From: VRUE01 sp963824705
Lineage (GTDB): Bacteria; Actinomycetota; Thermoleophilia; Solirubrobacterales; 70-9
Direction: 5' to 3'
Length of the DNA stretch: 64,000 bases
Assembly: GCA_963824705.1 (NCBI GenBank)
Contig: CAWGQE010000003.1
Span: 2,046,001-2,110,000, forward strand
The translations under genes and the position numbers were made by a program. The number at the start of each line of letters is the position of its first letter. The first letter of the stretch is position 1. Below, piece by piece: positions 8,681 to 17,697 of this stretch. Below the pieces are notes generated by a model. That model saw nothing but the letters and a program-made list of their open reading frames with translations, did not search any database and was not told the DNA's origin.

Positions 8681-9191
8681 GCAGGTCGATCACGAACACG
8701 AGCGTTTCGTTCGGACCGATTGCGGGTGGAGCGCCGGTTTCGCCGTAGGCAAGTTCGGGCGGGATGATCAGCTCGCGCCGGCCGCCGACCTTCATTCCTT
8801 CGACGCCCTGGTCCCAGCCGGGAATCACTTCTCCCGCCCCGAGGGTGAAGCTGAACGGTTCGTTGCGGCTCCAGGAGGAGTCGAATTCCTTGCCGTTCTT
8901 GTAGTTCACGCCGACGTACTGAACGGTGACTTTGTCGCCCGACTTCGCTTCGGCGCCGCTGCCTTCTTCGAGTTCCTTTGCTTCGAGCTTCTTCGGCGGG
9001 GCGCCCGTCGGCACAGTGACCTTCGGCTTGGTCTTTTCGCCACCGGCATCGGCGGACGTCGATTCGCTCGTCGTCGCGCCGGTCGATTCGCTCGAGCCGG
9101 TCGAGGAATCGCTGCTGCTGCCGCAGCCGGCAACCACAACCAGGCCGGCGCACAGAGCAATCATGAGGATCAGCTTCTTCACCGCGGACAT
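8664..9191 (-). CDS. FKBP-type peptidyl-prolyl isomerase lipoprotein
   Basis: Catalyses cis-trans isomerisation of X-Pro bonds, likely folding exported proteins at the outer face of the membrane. From the ATG at 9191 the 175-aa product starts MSAVKKLILMIALCAGL and has a lipobox VVAGC, making Cys23 the lipidated residue. A Ser/Thr-rich linker of about 40 residues precedes the FKBP domain, recognised by DKVTVQYVGVNYKNGKEFDS, GEVIPGWDQGVEGMKVG, and ELAYGETGAPPAIGPNETL. An upstream TTG at 9200 is possible. Downstream is the AlkZ-like gene. Confidence 0.92.
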   Translation of the reverse strand: MSAVKKLILMIALCAGLVVVAGCGSSSDSSTGSSESTGATTSESTSADAGGEKTKPKVTVPTGAPPKKLEAKELEEGSGAEAKSGDKVTVQYVGVNYKNGKEFDSSWSRNEPFSFTLGAGEVIPGWDQGVEGMKVGGRRELIIPPELAYGETGAPPAIGPNETLVFVIDLLEATK

Positions 9192-9217
9192 CCTAAGCAA
9201 CCTGGTGCCGAGACCGC

Positions 9218-9583
9218 TCAGCCCTTGCCGGAGATCAGGTCCCAGGCGCGACTGAGCTTGCTCTGCCGCTTGCCGCCCACGAGGTCGGCGGGGTTGACGT
9301 CGAGCGTCCCCGGGTTGGCGCTCGGCTCAGGCAGATTCCGGGCTTCTGCCGCGTCGATCGTCAGCACCACGCCGCGCTCGAATATCTCGGCGACCTCGGG
9401 AGCGTCGACAAATCGGTGACCCCCGGGCAAGACGCTGGTGTCGAGGACGATCCCGTCGAAGATGTCGACGTTCGGAGCGGAAAGCACGTACTCGACCTTG
9501 CCGATCTCCTCGCCATCGCTGGAATACACCGACACCCCCTTGGGCAGGGTGAGAAAGGAGATTGGCGCGCCGAGGTCGTCCAT
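9218..9583 (-). CDS. PRC-barrel domain protein
   Basis: 121 aa with a PRC-barrel-like fold, a beta-barrel used in RNA processing and in protein-protein contacts. The core reads FLTLPKGVSVYSSDGEEIGK and VEYVLSAPNVDIFDGIVLD, with the characteristic Gly-x-x-Gly spacing. The C-terminal tail is polar and basic (VGGKRQSKLSRAWDLISGKG). I chose the ATG at 9583; the open frame extends to 9697 but would overlap the divergent gene's leader. Precise role unknown. Confidence 0.75.
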   Translation of the reverse strand: MDDLGAPISFLTLPKGVSVYSSDGEEIGKVEYVLSAPNVDIFDGIVLDTSVLPGGHRFVDAPEVAEIFERGVVLTIDAAEARNLPEPSANPGTLDVNPADLVGGKRQSKLSRAWDLISGKG

Positions 9584-9690
9584 CGCGGATCCGAGCCTAG
9601 CGGTACGCAAGCCCACTCGCACCCGGACCGCTTGCTCGTCGCACAGATCGCGGGCTATGCTCGTCCAGTCTTCAACCGGAGGAGAGAACG

Positions 9691-9978
9691 ATGGCAATCG
9701 GACTGAGACTCAAGTTCGTGGGTGGGACCCAAGAGCAGTACGACACGCTCCACAGCCACATGGGGATCGACGACAACCCGCCCGAGGGGCTGATCTTCCA
9801 CGCCGCCGGCCCAATCGAGGAGGGCTGGGGGATCATCGACTTCTGGGAGTCCCGCGATCACTTCGACCGCTTCCAGCAGGGTCGCCTCGGGCCCGCGATC
9901 GGGGAGCTCGGCGATCAGGCGCCACAGAGCCCGCCGGACATCAAGGAATTCCCGGTGCACCACTTCACCAGGTCCTAG
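9691..9978 (+). CDS. Small dimeric alpha/beta-barrel (ABM-like) protein
   Basis: 95 aa, preceded by GGAGGAGAG, a strong ribosome binding site. The sequence MAIGLRLKFVGGTQEQYDTL and GLIFHAAGPIEEGWGIIDFW look like a ferredoxin-fold ABM/EthD-type domain found in small oxygenases and stress proteins. No catalytic residue can be assigned. The gene sits ten bases before a fatty acyl-CoA ligase on the same strand, so the two are probably co-transcribed. Confidence 0.72.
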   Translation: MAIGLRLKFVGGTQEQYDTLHSHMGIDDNPPEGLIFHAAGPIEEGWGIIDFWESRDHFDRFQQGRLGPAIGELGDQAPQSPPDIKEFPVHHFTRS

Positions 9979-9988
9979 GCGAATCGCC

Positions 9989-11488
9989 GTGGTTCTCAAC
10001 CTCGCATCGCTGCTGACCGAGAGCGCCGGGCGTTCGCCCGGCGCTCCGGCGATCCGCCTCGGCGAGGCCGAGTTGAGCTACGGCGCTCTGGACGACGGCA
10101 GTGCCCGCTTGGCGACTCTGTTGCGCGAAAAGGGCGTGGGGCCGGGCGACCGGGTCGGGGTGATGTTGCCCAACGTGCCGGAGTTCCCGATCGCCTACTA
10201 CGGCGTGCTGCGCGCGGGGGCCATCGTCGTGCCGATGAACGTGCTGCTGAAGCGACGCGAGATCGCCTTCTACCTGGAGGACTCCGGGGCCGAGCTGCTG
10301 CTCGCCTGGCACGGCTTCTGCGCGGAGGCGTGCGACGGCGCCGCCGACGCGAACGTCGAGCTGATCGAAGTCGAGCCGGGCTCCTTCGCCGAGACCCTGG
10401 AGCAACTCGACCCGACCGTCGGGCTCGCCGAGACCGCCGAGGACGACACGGCGGTGATCCTCTACACCTCCGGCACCACCGGCAAGCCGAAGGGCGCCGA
10501 GCTGACCCACGCCAACCTCGCCCGCAACGCCGACGTCTCTGCCCGCACCACCTCCGAGATCGGCGCCGGCGACGTCGTCCTCGGCGCCCTCCCCCTCTTC
10601 CACTCCTTCGGCCAGACGGTCGCGATGAACGCTTCGCTCAGCGTCGGCGCCTGCCTCACGCTGGTGCCCAAATTCGACCCCGGCGAGGCGCTGGCGACGA
10701 TGCAGCGCGACGGCGTCACCCACTTCTACGGCGTGCCGACGATGTACGGCGCCCTCCTCCACCACCCCGAGCGCGAGAGCTTCGACACCTCCGCGCTGCG
10801 CATCTGCATCACCGGCGGCGCCTCGATGCCCGTCGAGGTGCTGCGTGGCTTCGAAGACGCCTTCGGGGCGAAGGTGATGGAGGGGTACGGTCTCTCGGAG
10901 ACCTCGCCCGTCGCCTGCTCCAACCACCCGGACAAAGAGCGCAAGGCCGGCTCGATCGGCACCCCGATCGAGGGAGTCGAGATGCGGGTCGTCAACGAGA
11001 GCGACGAGCCGGTCGCCCAGGGCGAGGTCGGCGAGATCGTGATCCGCGGCCACAACATCATGAAGGGCTACTGGCAACGCCCCGAGGCGACCGAGGAGGC
11101 GATGCGGGGCGGCTGGTTCCACAGCGGCGACATGGCCCGCGTCGACGAGGACGGCTTCTTCTACATCGTCGACCGCAAGAAGGACCTGATCATCCGCGGC
11201 GGCTACAACGTCTACCCGCGCGAGGTCGAGGAGGTCCTCTACGAGCACCCGAAGATCCGCGAAGCCGCTGTCGTCGGCGTCCCCCACGACCAGTGGGGCG
11301 AGGAGATCGGCGCCGCGGTCGTCCTCCACGACGACGAGGAGCTGAGCCCCGAGGAGATCAGCGCCTACGTCAAGGACCGCATCGCCGCCTACAAGTACCC
11401 CCGCCTCGTCTGGCTCATCGACGAGCTCCCCAAGGGCCCCACCGGCAAGATCCTCAAGCGGGAGATCGAGACTCCCGCGGCTGTGTGA
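9989..11488 (+). CDS. Acyl-CoA ligase (AMP-forming), long-chain type
   Basis: Activates a fatty or other carboxylic acid to its CoA thioester through an acyl-adenylate. 499 aa from a GTG at 9989. The AMP-binding P-loop ILYTSGTTGKPKGAELTH, the A5 motif EGYGLSETSP, the A7 motif WFHSGDMARVDEDGFFYIVD, the A8 hinge RKKDLIIRGGYNVYPREVEE, and the catalytic Lys in PKGPTGKILKRE are all intact. Length and motifs fit long-chain fatty acid CoA ligases; substrate chain length cannot be read from sequence. Followed 80 bp later by the R2-SCP2 gene, possibly working on lipids too. Confidence 0.93.
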   Translation: MVLNLASLLTESAGRSPGAPAIRLGEAELSYGALDDGSARLATLLREKGVGPGDRVGVMLPNVPEFPIAYYGVLRAGAIVVPMNVLLKRREIAFYLEDSGAELLLAWHGFCAEACDGAADANVELIEVEPGSFAETLEQLDPTVGLAETAEDDTAVILYTSGTTGKPKGAELTHANLARNADVSARTTSEIGAGDVVLGALPLFHSFGQTVAMNASLSVGACLTLVPKFDPGEALATMQRDGVTHFYGVPTMYGALLHHPERESFDTSALRICITGGASMPVEVLRGFEDAFGAKVMEGYGLSETSPVACSNHPDKERKAGSIGTPIEGVEMRVVNESDEPVAQGEVGEIVIRGHNIMKGYWQRPEATEEAMRGGWFHSGDMARVDEDGFFYIVDRKKDLIIRGGYNVYPREVEEVLYEHPKIREAAVVGVPHDQWGEEIGAAVVLHDDEELSPEEISAYVKDRIAAYKYPRLVWLIDELPKGPTGKILKREIETPAAV

Positions 11489-11568
11489 GCGACTTCACCC
11501 AGCCTAAACTGGCTGCATGGCCAGGATCGCGGTAACCTGCCCACAGCCGCCCCGACCCAAGGAGAGAG

Positions 11569-12855
11569 ATGAGCGTCGCATCCCAGAGCCTGATGGACAA
11601 CGTCACCTACGTGGATCTCTACAAGCGTTGGGAGCAGGGCAACTGGAGTGCCTACGACATCGACTTCTCGGAGGATCGCAACGGCTGGGAGGCACTCAGC
11701 GATATCCAGCGCCGCTCGGCGATGTGGATCTACTCGATGTTCTACTACGGCGAGGACCGGGTCGCCGACACCCTCGCCCCCTACATCAACGCCGCGCCGA
11801 CCGAGGAGCAGTCCTACTTCCTCGCCACCCAGCAGGTCGACGAGGTTCGTCACTCGATCTTCTTCCACCGCTTCTTCAAGGAGGTCATCGGGGTCGGCGG
11901 CGACTCGATCCAGCAGACCCTCTCCTCCACCATGCCGCAGCTCAACTGGGGCTATCGCGGCATCTTCGACCGGCTCGACAAGATGGCCGAGGAACTGCGC
12001 AAGGACCGCTCGGTGCCCAAGTACGCGCAGGCGATCACCCTCTACCACCTGATCGTCGAGGGCAGCCTCGCCCAGCCCGGTCAGCACTTCATCGAGGACT
12101 TCTTCGCCTCGAAAGAAACGATGCCCGGCTTCAGCGAGGGCATGGGCAACGTCTCCAAGGACGAGCAGCGCCACATCGGCTTCGGCGTCAAGGTGCTCTC
12201 CGAGCTGCTGGGCGAAGGCAACCCGGGCTGGGAGGAGAACCGTGCCGCGGTCATCGAGCTGCTGCGCGAAACGCTGCCCTACGGGCCGGCCGTGTTCTAC
12301 CCGCCCAACTTCGATCGCGAATACACCGAGTGCTACGGCTTCTCGCTCGAGGACATCTTCGCCTTCGGTCTGAAACTGATCCGTCAGCGCTGGCGCACGA
12401 TCGGTTTCCCGACCGAGGAGATGCCACCCGGCGTCTTCCCCTTCGATCCAGAGGCCTCGGCCGAGGAAGTTGCCGAGCGCCAGGTGAAGCTGATGGGCGC
12501 CGGCGTCCTCGGGCCGCCCGACGGGCCGATCCCCGATGCCTCCCTGGAGACCCAACGCCTCTACTTCGACGTGATCAAGCGCGTCGCCAACCCCGCTGCC
12601 GCCAACGGTTCGCCGCTCGTCTACCAGTACCGCTTCAGCGACGCCAGCCCCTGGCACCTGACGATCGACAACGGCTCGACCAGGGCCGAACCGGGCGAGG
12701 CTCCCAACCCGACGCTGACTATCGAGGCGGACTGGGCCGACTTCGTCGCCATGGGCAAACCGGAAGCGAAGCCGCTGCAGATGATCCTGCAGCGCCGCCT
12801 CCGCCCCCGCGGCAAGGTGCGCGAGATCGCCCGCCTGCGCAAGGTCTTCCGCTGA
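11569..12855 (+). CDS. R2-like diiron (ferritin-like) protein fused to SCP2 domain
   Basis: 428 aa with AAGGAGAGAG before the ATG. The first about 290 residues resemble the ribonucleotide reductase small subunit/R2-like oxidase family. Six carboxylate and histidine ligands of a dinuclear metal site are visible: Glu in FYYGEDRVAD, ExxH in VDEVRHSIFF, Glu in LYHLIVEGSLA, and ExxH in KDEQRHIGFG. The last about 110 residues look like an SCP2 sterol-carrier domain (LTIDNGSTRAEPGEAPNPTL, ADWADFVAMGKPEAKPLQMI). No large RNR subunit is nearby. I infer a lipid-active oxidase, not a canonical RNR. Confidence 0.8.
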   Translation: MSVASQSLMDNVTYVDLYKRWEQGNWSAYDIDFSEDRNGWEALSDIQRRSAMWIYSMFYYGEDRVADTLAPYINAAPTEEQSYFLATQQVDEVRHSIFFHRFFKEVIGVGGDSIQQTLSSTMPQLNWGYRGIFDRLDKMAEELRKDRSVPKYAQAITLYHLIVEGSLAQPGQHFIEDFFASKETMPGFSEGMGNVSKDEQRHIGFGVKVLSELLGEGNPGWEENRAAVIELLRETLPYGPAVFYPPNFDREYTECYGFSLEDIFAFGLKLIRQRWRTIGFPTEEMPPGVFPFDPEASAEEVAERQVKLMGAGVLGPPDGPIPDASLETQRLYFDVIKRVANPAAANGSPLVYQYRFSDASPWHLTIDNGSTRAEPGEAPNPTLTIEADWADFVAMGKPEAKPLQMILQRRLRPRGKVREIARLRKVFR

Positions 12856-12859
12856 ACGG

Positions 12860-14266
12860 CTAGGAGATCGGCGGGCGCTTGTCCGCCCAGGGCCGCTCGG
12901 CCTCGAGCTGGGCGGCGAGGGAGAGCAGGGTCGCCTCGTCGCCGGGGCGACCGACGATCTGAACGGCGAGCGGCATGCCATCGGCGGCGAAGCCCGCCGG
13001 CACCGACATCGCCGGGTTGCCGAGATGGTTCCACGGCACGCAATAGGGATAGAAGCGGCTCATGCCGAGGATCGTCCACAGCGCCCCCCGGCCCTCCCAG
13101 CGTCGCACCGGCAGCGCCGTGCCCCCCATCACCGGGGTCATCAGGACGTCGTGGTCCGCGAAGATCGCGTTGACGCGCGCCGCGTCGGCCCGGCGACCGC
13201 GCATCGCCCGCTCGAACATGCCGTCGGTGATCAGTCGGCCCAGCTGGGCGAAGCCGCGGGTGCGGCGTTCGAGTCGCTCGGGGCGAGGGACGGTGGCGAA
13301 ATCTTCGGCGAGCCCACGCAGGTAGCGGGGGGTGATGTTGTTGCCGATCCCTCCCCAGTCGGGATCGCCCCGCGCCGTCTCATGGCCCAGCGACCGCAGT
13401 AGCTCGGCGGTCTCGGCGACGGCATTTTTCGCGACGTCGGAGACAGTGGGGGGAGCGGCGGCGCGGGGCGGCGCGGTCGAATAGGCGATCCGCAGCTTGC
13501 CCGGCGAGGTGCACGCCGACTCGACGAAGGGCCGCTCGGGCGGCTGTGGCGCCTCCGGGTCAGCCGAGCCGCCGCTGACGACGTCGAGCCAGAGGGCGGT
13601 ATCGAGCACGCTGCGACTGAGGCAACCGGCCGCCGAGAGGCCGTTCCAGTGCTCCGCCAGAGGCGCCAGCGAAACTCGGGCGCGCGAGGGTTTCAGGCCG
13701 AAGAGGCCACAGGAGGACGCGGGGATGCGAATCGAGCCGCCGCCGTCGGAAGCCGAGGCGATCGGGACGAGGCCGGCGGCCACCGCCGCGGCGCTGCCGC
13801 CGCTGGAGCCGCCGGGGGTGCGCTGCGTATCCCAGGGGTTGCGCGTCACCCCCCACGTCGCCGACTCGGTGAAGCCGCAGATCGCCAGCTCGGGCAGGTG
13901 CGTCTTGCCGACGACGATCGCCCCCGCCTCGCGCAACCGACGGACCATCTCGCAGTCGGCGGGCGCCGGGTCGGGATAGGCGTCGGTGCCGTGCGTGCTC
14001 AGCTCGCCGGCGAGGTCGACTTCGTCCTTGAGCGCGATCGGGACCCCCAACAGGGGCCGCTCGTCGCCGGCCTTGAGCCGCGCCTCGGCCTGCTCGGCTT
14101 CGAGCAGGGCCCGCTCGGCGAGCACCACCCGGAACGAGTTCAGATGAGGATCGAGCCGCTCGATCCGGTCCAGGTAAAGCTCCACCAGCTCACGCGGCGA
14201 GACCTCCCCGCTCCGCACCATCTCCGCCTGCTTCGCCGCCCCCGCGAAGGCGATCTCCTCGCTCAT
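12860..14266 (-). CDS. Amidase signature family enzyme
   Basis: Hydrolyses an amide bond by a Ser-Ser-Lys triad; substrate unknown. 468 aa. The catalytic Lys is in GVPIALKDEVDLAG, the first Ser in TPGGSSGGSAAAVAAGL, and the nucleophile in ASDGGGSIRIPASSCGLFG. C-terminal YPYCVPWNHLGNPAMSVPAG is typical. The gene lies 13 bases downstream of the MMPL transporter on the same strand, so it may be the third gene of the TetR unit. It is convergent with the R2-SCP2 gene, only 4 bp apart. GatA is excluded because there are no gatB/gatC neighbours. Confidence 0.9.
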   Translation of the reverse strand: MSEEIAFAGAAKQAEMVRSGEVSPRELVELYLDRIERLDPHLNSFRVVLAERALLEAEQAEARLKAGDERPLLGVPIALKDEVDLAGELSTHGTDAYPDPAPADCEMVRRLREAGAIVVGKTHLPELAICGFTESATWGVTRNPWDTQRTPGGSSGGSAAAVAAGLVPIASASDGGGSIRIPASSCGLFGLKPSRARVSLAPLAEHWNGLSAAGCLSRSVLDTALWLDVVSGGSADPEAPQPPERPFVESACTSPGKLRIAYSTAPPRAAAPPTVSDVAKNAVAETAELLRSLGHETARGDPDWGGIGNNITPRYLRGLAEDFATVPRPERLERRTRGFAQLGRLITDGMFERAMRGRRADAARVNAIFADHDVLMTPVMGGTALPVRRWEGRGALWTILGMSRFYPYCVPWNHLGNPAMSVPAGFAADGMPLAVQIVGRPGDEATLLSLAAQLEAERPWADKRPPIS

Positions 14267-14279
14267 GGACGGGAGGGTA

Positions 14280-16484
14280 TTAGGCCTTGGCCGGCTCGGG
14301 ATCGGCGCTGCCGCTCTCGAAGGAGAAGTCGGGCAGCAGGCGGTCGAGCCAGGACGGCATCCACCAGTTCCAGCTGCCCAGCAGCTTCATCGCCGCCGGC
14401 ACCAGGATCAGCCGCACCAGGGTCGCGTCGAGGGCGATCGCCACGGCGCAGCCGAGGCCGAGCTCTTTGATCGAGGGAACGCCGGTGAGGAAGAAGACGG
14501 CGAAGACGCAGGTCATGATCAGCGCTGCCGAGGAGATCGTGCGAGCGCTGGAGGAAAGGCCCTCGGCAACCGCGCGTTCGTTGTCGCCGTGCTCCATGTA
14601 GCGCTCACGGATGCGCGACATGAGGAAGACCTCGTAGTCCATCGAGAGGCCGAAGACGACGGCGAAGATCAGCGGCACGTTGATCGTGTCGAGCGCCCCC
14701 TGGCTTTCGAGGCCGAGCAGGCCGTCGAACCAGCCCCACTGGAAGATCGCGACGAGGACGCCGAATGCCGCCCCGATCGAGAGCAGGTTCATCAACACGG
14801 CCTTCAGCGGCAGCAGCAACGAGCGCAGCATCGCCATCAGGACGAGGAAGCTGAGCGCGAGGACGAAGAGGATGATCTTCCACATCGAGCCGCTGATCAG
14901 CTGGCGCACGTCGTGGCTGCGCGCCGTCTCACCACCGACATTGACGGTGGCCACGCTCGCCAGCCGCGTCGAAGGCACGACCGTGTCACGCAGGCGATCG
15001 ACCAACGCCGCCGCCGCGTCGGACTCGCTCGGAGCGCTCGGCGTCGCCTGGATCAGGACGCTGCCGGCGGCGAATGCCGGTGGCGCCACGGAGCTGACGC
15101 CAGGCGTCGCTTCGACCGTGCGGATGAAGCCGGGGATCGCGGTGCGATCCACCGGTCCGTCGAATGCGGCGACGATCTGCACCGGATCGGTACCGCCGCC
15201 GATCTGCTGGGAGGCAAGTTCGTTGCCGACCCGCACGTCGCTGTCCTTGGGGAACTGGCTGAGTGCCTGGGTGCCGGTGGTCAGCGAGAGCACCGGGATC
15301 GCGAGGAAGAGAAGAACGGCGCTGACCCCGATCACGGCGGTCCAGGGGCGGGCCATGACGCTGGCCGTCCAACGCTGCCAGAACGCCGATTCGGCGGCTG
15401 CCGGCCGGTCGGGCCGACGAAACACGCGGTGCTTGAAGAAGGAGAGCACCCGCGCCACGATTCCGCCCGGCAGCACGCGGTCGCCGAGCATCGCGATCAG
15501 GGCGGGCAACAGGGTGACCGCGGTGAGGATCGAGACGGCGACGACGGTCATCGCCCCCAGTGCCATCGAGCGCAATGCCTGGTTGTCGACCATCCAGAGT
15601 CCGGCGAGGGAGACGATCACGGCCAGGCCCGAGAAGGTGACCGCGAGGCCCGAGGTCGCCAGGGCCTCCGCACGCGCCTCCTCCTCGCTGCGCCCCGCCC
15701 CGCGCTCCTCGCGATAGCGGGCGAGGATGAACAGCGAGTAGTCGATCGCGACCCCGATCCCGATCATCGAGGCCATGTTGGTGACGAAGACCGAGGTCTC
15801 CATGTTCAGCGAGATGAAGTAGATGAGGGCGCCGGTGACGATCACGCTGATGAAGCCGAGTGCCAGCGGCAGCGCGGCGGCGGCGAGCGACCCGAAGACG
15901 ACGAGCAGGATCAGCGCGACGATCGGGAAGCCGCCCGCCTCGGCCTTCGATAGATCCTTCTTGGAGAGCTCCTGCATGCCGGCCCAGATCGTCGGCTGGC
16001 CGGCGAGGTACGTCGTCACCCCGCCATCGACGGTGCCAGGATCGAGGTCGCCGCGCAGCGTCGTGGCGGAGTCGATCAGCAGGTCGGAGGACTGGTCGCT
16101 GCGCAACGGCAGCATCGCGACCCCGGTCCGCTGCAGTTGCGCCTCGGCGCGGCGCGCAGCCGCGGGTGCGAGCGTCACCCGATCGAGCCCGGCAACGGAG
16201 CGGCGCACGCGCAGGACCGCGGCCGTGCGCTGGGACGGCGACGCGTCGGGCTCGGCCTTGAGCAACACCCCGATGCCATCGGCGTTCGCGGCGAAGTTCT
16301 GTTCGAGCGAGTCGCTGACGGCCTTCGACTGGCTGCCGGGAACGTCGAAGCCGCCGCCGGTCAGGTGATCGGTCTGGTGCGAGGCGATCGGCAGCGCGAT
16401 AACCAGCGTGGCGATCCAGGCGACCAACACAAGACGCCGCCTGCGTCCCAGGAATCCAGCGAGCTTGGTCATCGACTCACGCAT
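14280..16484 (-). CDS. MMPL/RND-superfamily transporter
   Basis: 734-aa inner-membrane protein likely exporting a lipid or hydrophobic drug. The chain has two repeats, each with a transmembrane helix, a large extracytoplasmic loop (about residues 45-180 and 395-515) and a cluster of five to six helices. Motifs such as GIGVAIDYSLFILARYREE and FGLSMDYEVFLMSRIRERYM carry the Asp-Tyr pair used for proton coupling in MMPL proteins. An alternative ATG at 16472 (MTKLAG) is possible. TetR lies 51 bp upstream on the same strand, so repression by it is likely. Confidence 0.93.
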   Translation of the reverse strand: MRESMTKLAGFLGRRRRLVLVAWIATLVIALPIASHQTDHLTGGGFDVPGSQSKAVSDSLEQNFAANADGIGVLLKAEPDASPSQRTAAVLRVRRSVAGLDRVTLAPAAARRAEAQLQRTGVAMLPLRSDQSSDLLIDSATTLRGDLDPGTVDGGVTTYLAGQPTIWAGMQELSKKDLSKAEAGGFPIVALILLVVFGSLAAAALPLALGFISVIVTGALIYFISLNMETSVFVTNMASMIGIGVAIDYSLFILARYREERGAGRSEEEARAEALATSGLAVTFSGLAVIVSLAGLWMVDNQALRSMALGAMTVVAVSILTAVTLLPALIAMLGDRVLPGGIVARVLSFFKHRVFRRPDRPAAAESAFWQRWTASVMARPWTAVIGVSAVLLFLAIPVLSLTTGTQALSQFPKDSDVRVGNELASQQIGGGTDPVQIVAAFDGPVDRTAIPGFIRTVEATPGVSSVAPPAFAAGSVLIQATPSAPSESDAAAALVDRLRDTVVPSTRLASVATVNVGGETARSHDVRQLISGSMWKIILFVLALSFLVLMAMLRSLLLPLKAVLMNLLSIGAAFGVLVAIFQWGWFDGLLGLESQGALDTINVPLIFAVVFGLSMDYEVFLMSRIRERYMEHGDNERAVAEGLSSSARTISSAALIMTCVFAVFFLTGVPSIKELGLGCAVAIALDATLVRLILVPAAMKLLGSWNWWMPSWLDRLLPDFSFESGSADPEPAKA

Positions 16485-16535
16485 TGGCTGGTTAGCCAGC
16501 TTTACGCAGCCGGACCCAGGGGTCTGTGAGGAGGA

Positions 16536-17144
16536 TCACTCGCTCGCGAGCAGGAACCGGGCGGAGGCCGCGCCGACGGCAAGAGCGGGGCCGATGTCGC
16601 GCTTGGGGTCGGAGAGCGCCTGCAGCGCGAAGCCATCGGCCACCGCGAACAGATAGGCGACGATCGCATCGGCCTCGTAGCGCAGGCTGAGCACGCCCTC
16701 GCGCTCCTTGGCCTCGAGGATCTCGGCTACGTGAGAGCGGGTGCGATCGAACAGCTGGCCCACCTCACGCTGGATCTCAGGATTGCGCCGGCCGGCGCTG
16801 AAGAGCTCGTAGAGGAGGAGGAAGAAGGCGGGTTCGTTCTCGATCAGGTCGTTGAGGCTGGCGAGCAGAATGTCGATCACGTCGTCAACCGTCTCGGCCT
16901 TCGCCAGCGGTTCGTCGAGCCGGGCGACGCGGATCTCGGAATCGCGGCGGACAACCTCGACCAGCAGCCGCTCCTTGGTGCCGAAGTAGTAGTGGAGGAG
17001 CCCGCGGCTGACCCCCGCCTCGCGGGCCACATGCTCAAAGGTCGAGCCGGCGGCACCGCGCTTGGCGACGCTCTCGCGCATCGCGTCGATGATGCGCTGC
17101 GCCTTTTCCCCGCTCAGCTCGCGCTCTTTGGTCGCTGCCTCCAT
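16536..17144 (-). CDS. TetR-family transcriptional repressor
   Basis: 202 aa. The N-terminal helix-turn-helix is AAGSTFEHVAREAGVSRGLL followed by HYYFGTKERLLVEVVRRD, the TetR pattern. The C-terminal ligand-binding half has DDVIDILLASLNDLIENEPA and no recognised subfamily signature. The start ATG at 17144 lies just inside a perfect 9-bp inverted repeat (17146-17170), so the protein most likely represses itself and the downstream MMPL and amidase genes when no ligand is present. The inducer is unknown. Confidence 0.93.
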   Translation of the reverse strand: MEAATKERELSGEKAQRIIDAMRESVAKRGAAGSTFEHVAREAGVSRGLLHYYFGTKERLLVEVVRRDSEIRVARLDEPLAKAETVDDVIDILLASLNDLIENEPAFFLLLYELFSAGRRNPEIQREVGQLFDRTRSHVAEILEAKEREGVLSLRYEADAIVAYLFAVADGFALQALSDPKRDIGPALAVGAASARFLLASE

Positions 17145-17145
17145 C

Positions 17146-17170
17146 TGGTCAGTCTAGTGCCGACTGACCA
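17146..17170. promoter_or_regulatory. Putative TetR operator
   Basis: TGGTCAGTC-TAGTGCC-GACTGACCA is a perfect 9-bp inverted repeat with a 7-base spacer, starting two bases upstream of the TetR start codon. This arrangement is typical of autoregulated TetR operators, and the GACTGACC half-site resembles known TetR-family targets. Binding is inferred from position and symmetry. Confidence 0.7.
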
Positions 17171-17194
17171 CGGCTATGACGGCGCCGGGCGCCG

Positions 17195-17623
17195 TCAGCT
17201 GCCGTTGATGCTGGTCGTGCTGGTGTACTCGAACTCCTCCTCGGCACCGAAGAGAGCATCCAGCACGGTCTTGCGAGCGTCCTCGCTGACGATCAGAGCG
17301 ATCGCTCCGCCGATCAGGGCGAAGAGGACGAGGCGCCCGAGGCGGCTCTTCTTGCGCTTCTTCGGCGCCTTCAGGCGCTCTGAGGCCTCGCGAAGGCTCT
17401 CCGCGGCCGTGCGTAGATCCTTCTGCACCTTCTTGTCGCTGCCCACGGCCTTGACCGGGCCCTTGCTGTTGTCGGTCGCTCGGCCGTAAGCGCCCCGTGC
17501 GGCCTCGAAGGCGTCGCGGAGGCTGTCGCGCAGCTCTTCGTCCTCGATCAGGCGCTGCACGTAGGGGTTCTCACGGGCAGTCGAATAGAGGTCCGCAGCC
17601 TGGTTCGCCTTCGTCTTGGTCAT
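17195..17623 (-). CDS. Small membrane protein, unknown function
   Basis: 142 aa from the ATG at 17623, which has GAGGAGA upstream. The N-terminal 95 residues are charged and helical (DEELRDSLRDAFEAARGAYG, DLRTAAESLREASERLKAP), followed by a basic stretch KKRKKSRLGR, one membrane helix LVLFALIGGAIALIVSEDAR, and a short polar C-terminus. The pattern, with a helical domain next to a single TM helix, is common in actinobacterial envelope or stress proteins, but I do not recognise the family. Located downstream of lon and the GT-C gene. Confidence 0.7.
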   Translation of the reverse strand: MTKTKANQAADLYSTARENPYVQRLIEDEELRDSLRDAFEAARGAYGRATDNSKGPVKAVGSDKKVQKDLRTAAESLREASERLKAPKKRKKSRLGRLVLFALIGGAIALIVSEDARKTVLDALFGAEEEFEYTSTTSINGS

Positions 17624-17697
17624 GCCATCTCCTCGCTGGGGTCTTTCAAGTTCCCGCTGAGGATAACCCCAAACCAGACCAGGGCGTGCCAAGCGGG

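Noticed and set aside
11569..12855. Calling this gene nrdB
   Set aside because: There is an SCP2 fusion, no large subunit nearby, and the sequence is closer to R2-like oxidases, so a ribonucleotide reductase role is not supported.
16487..16500. GCTGG-TTAG-CCAGC hairpin between tetR and mmpL
   Set aside because: The stem is only 5 bp; too weak to call as terminator or second operator, and it does not match the 17146-17170 palindrome.
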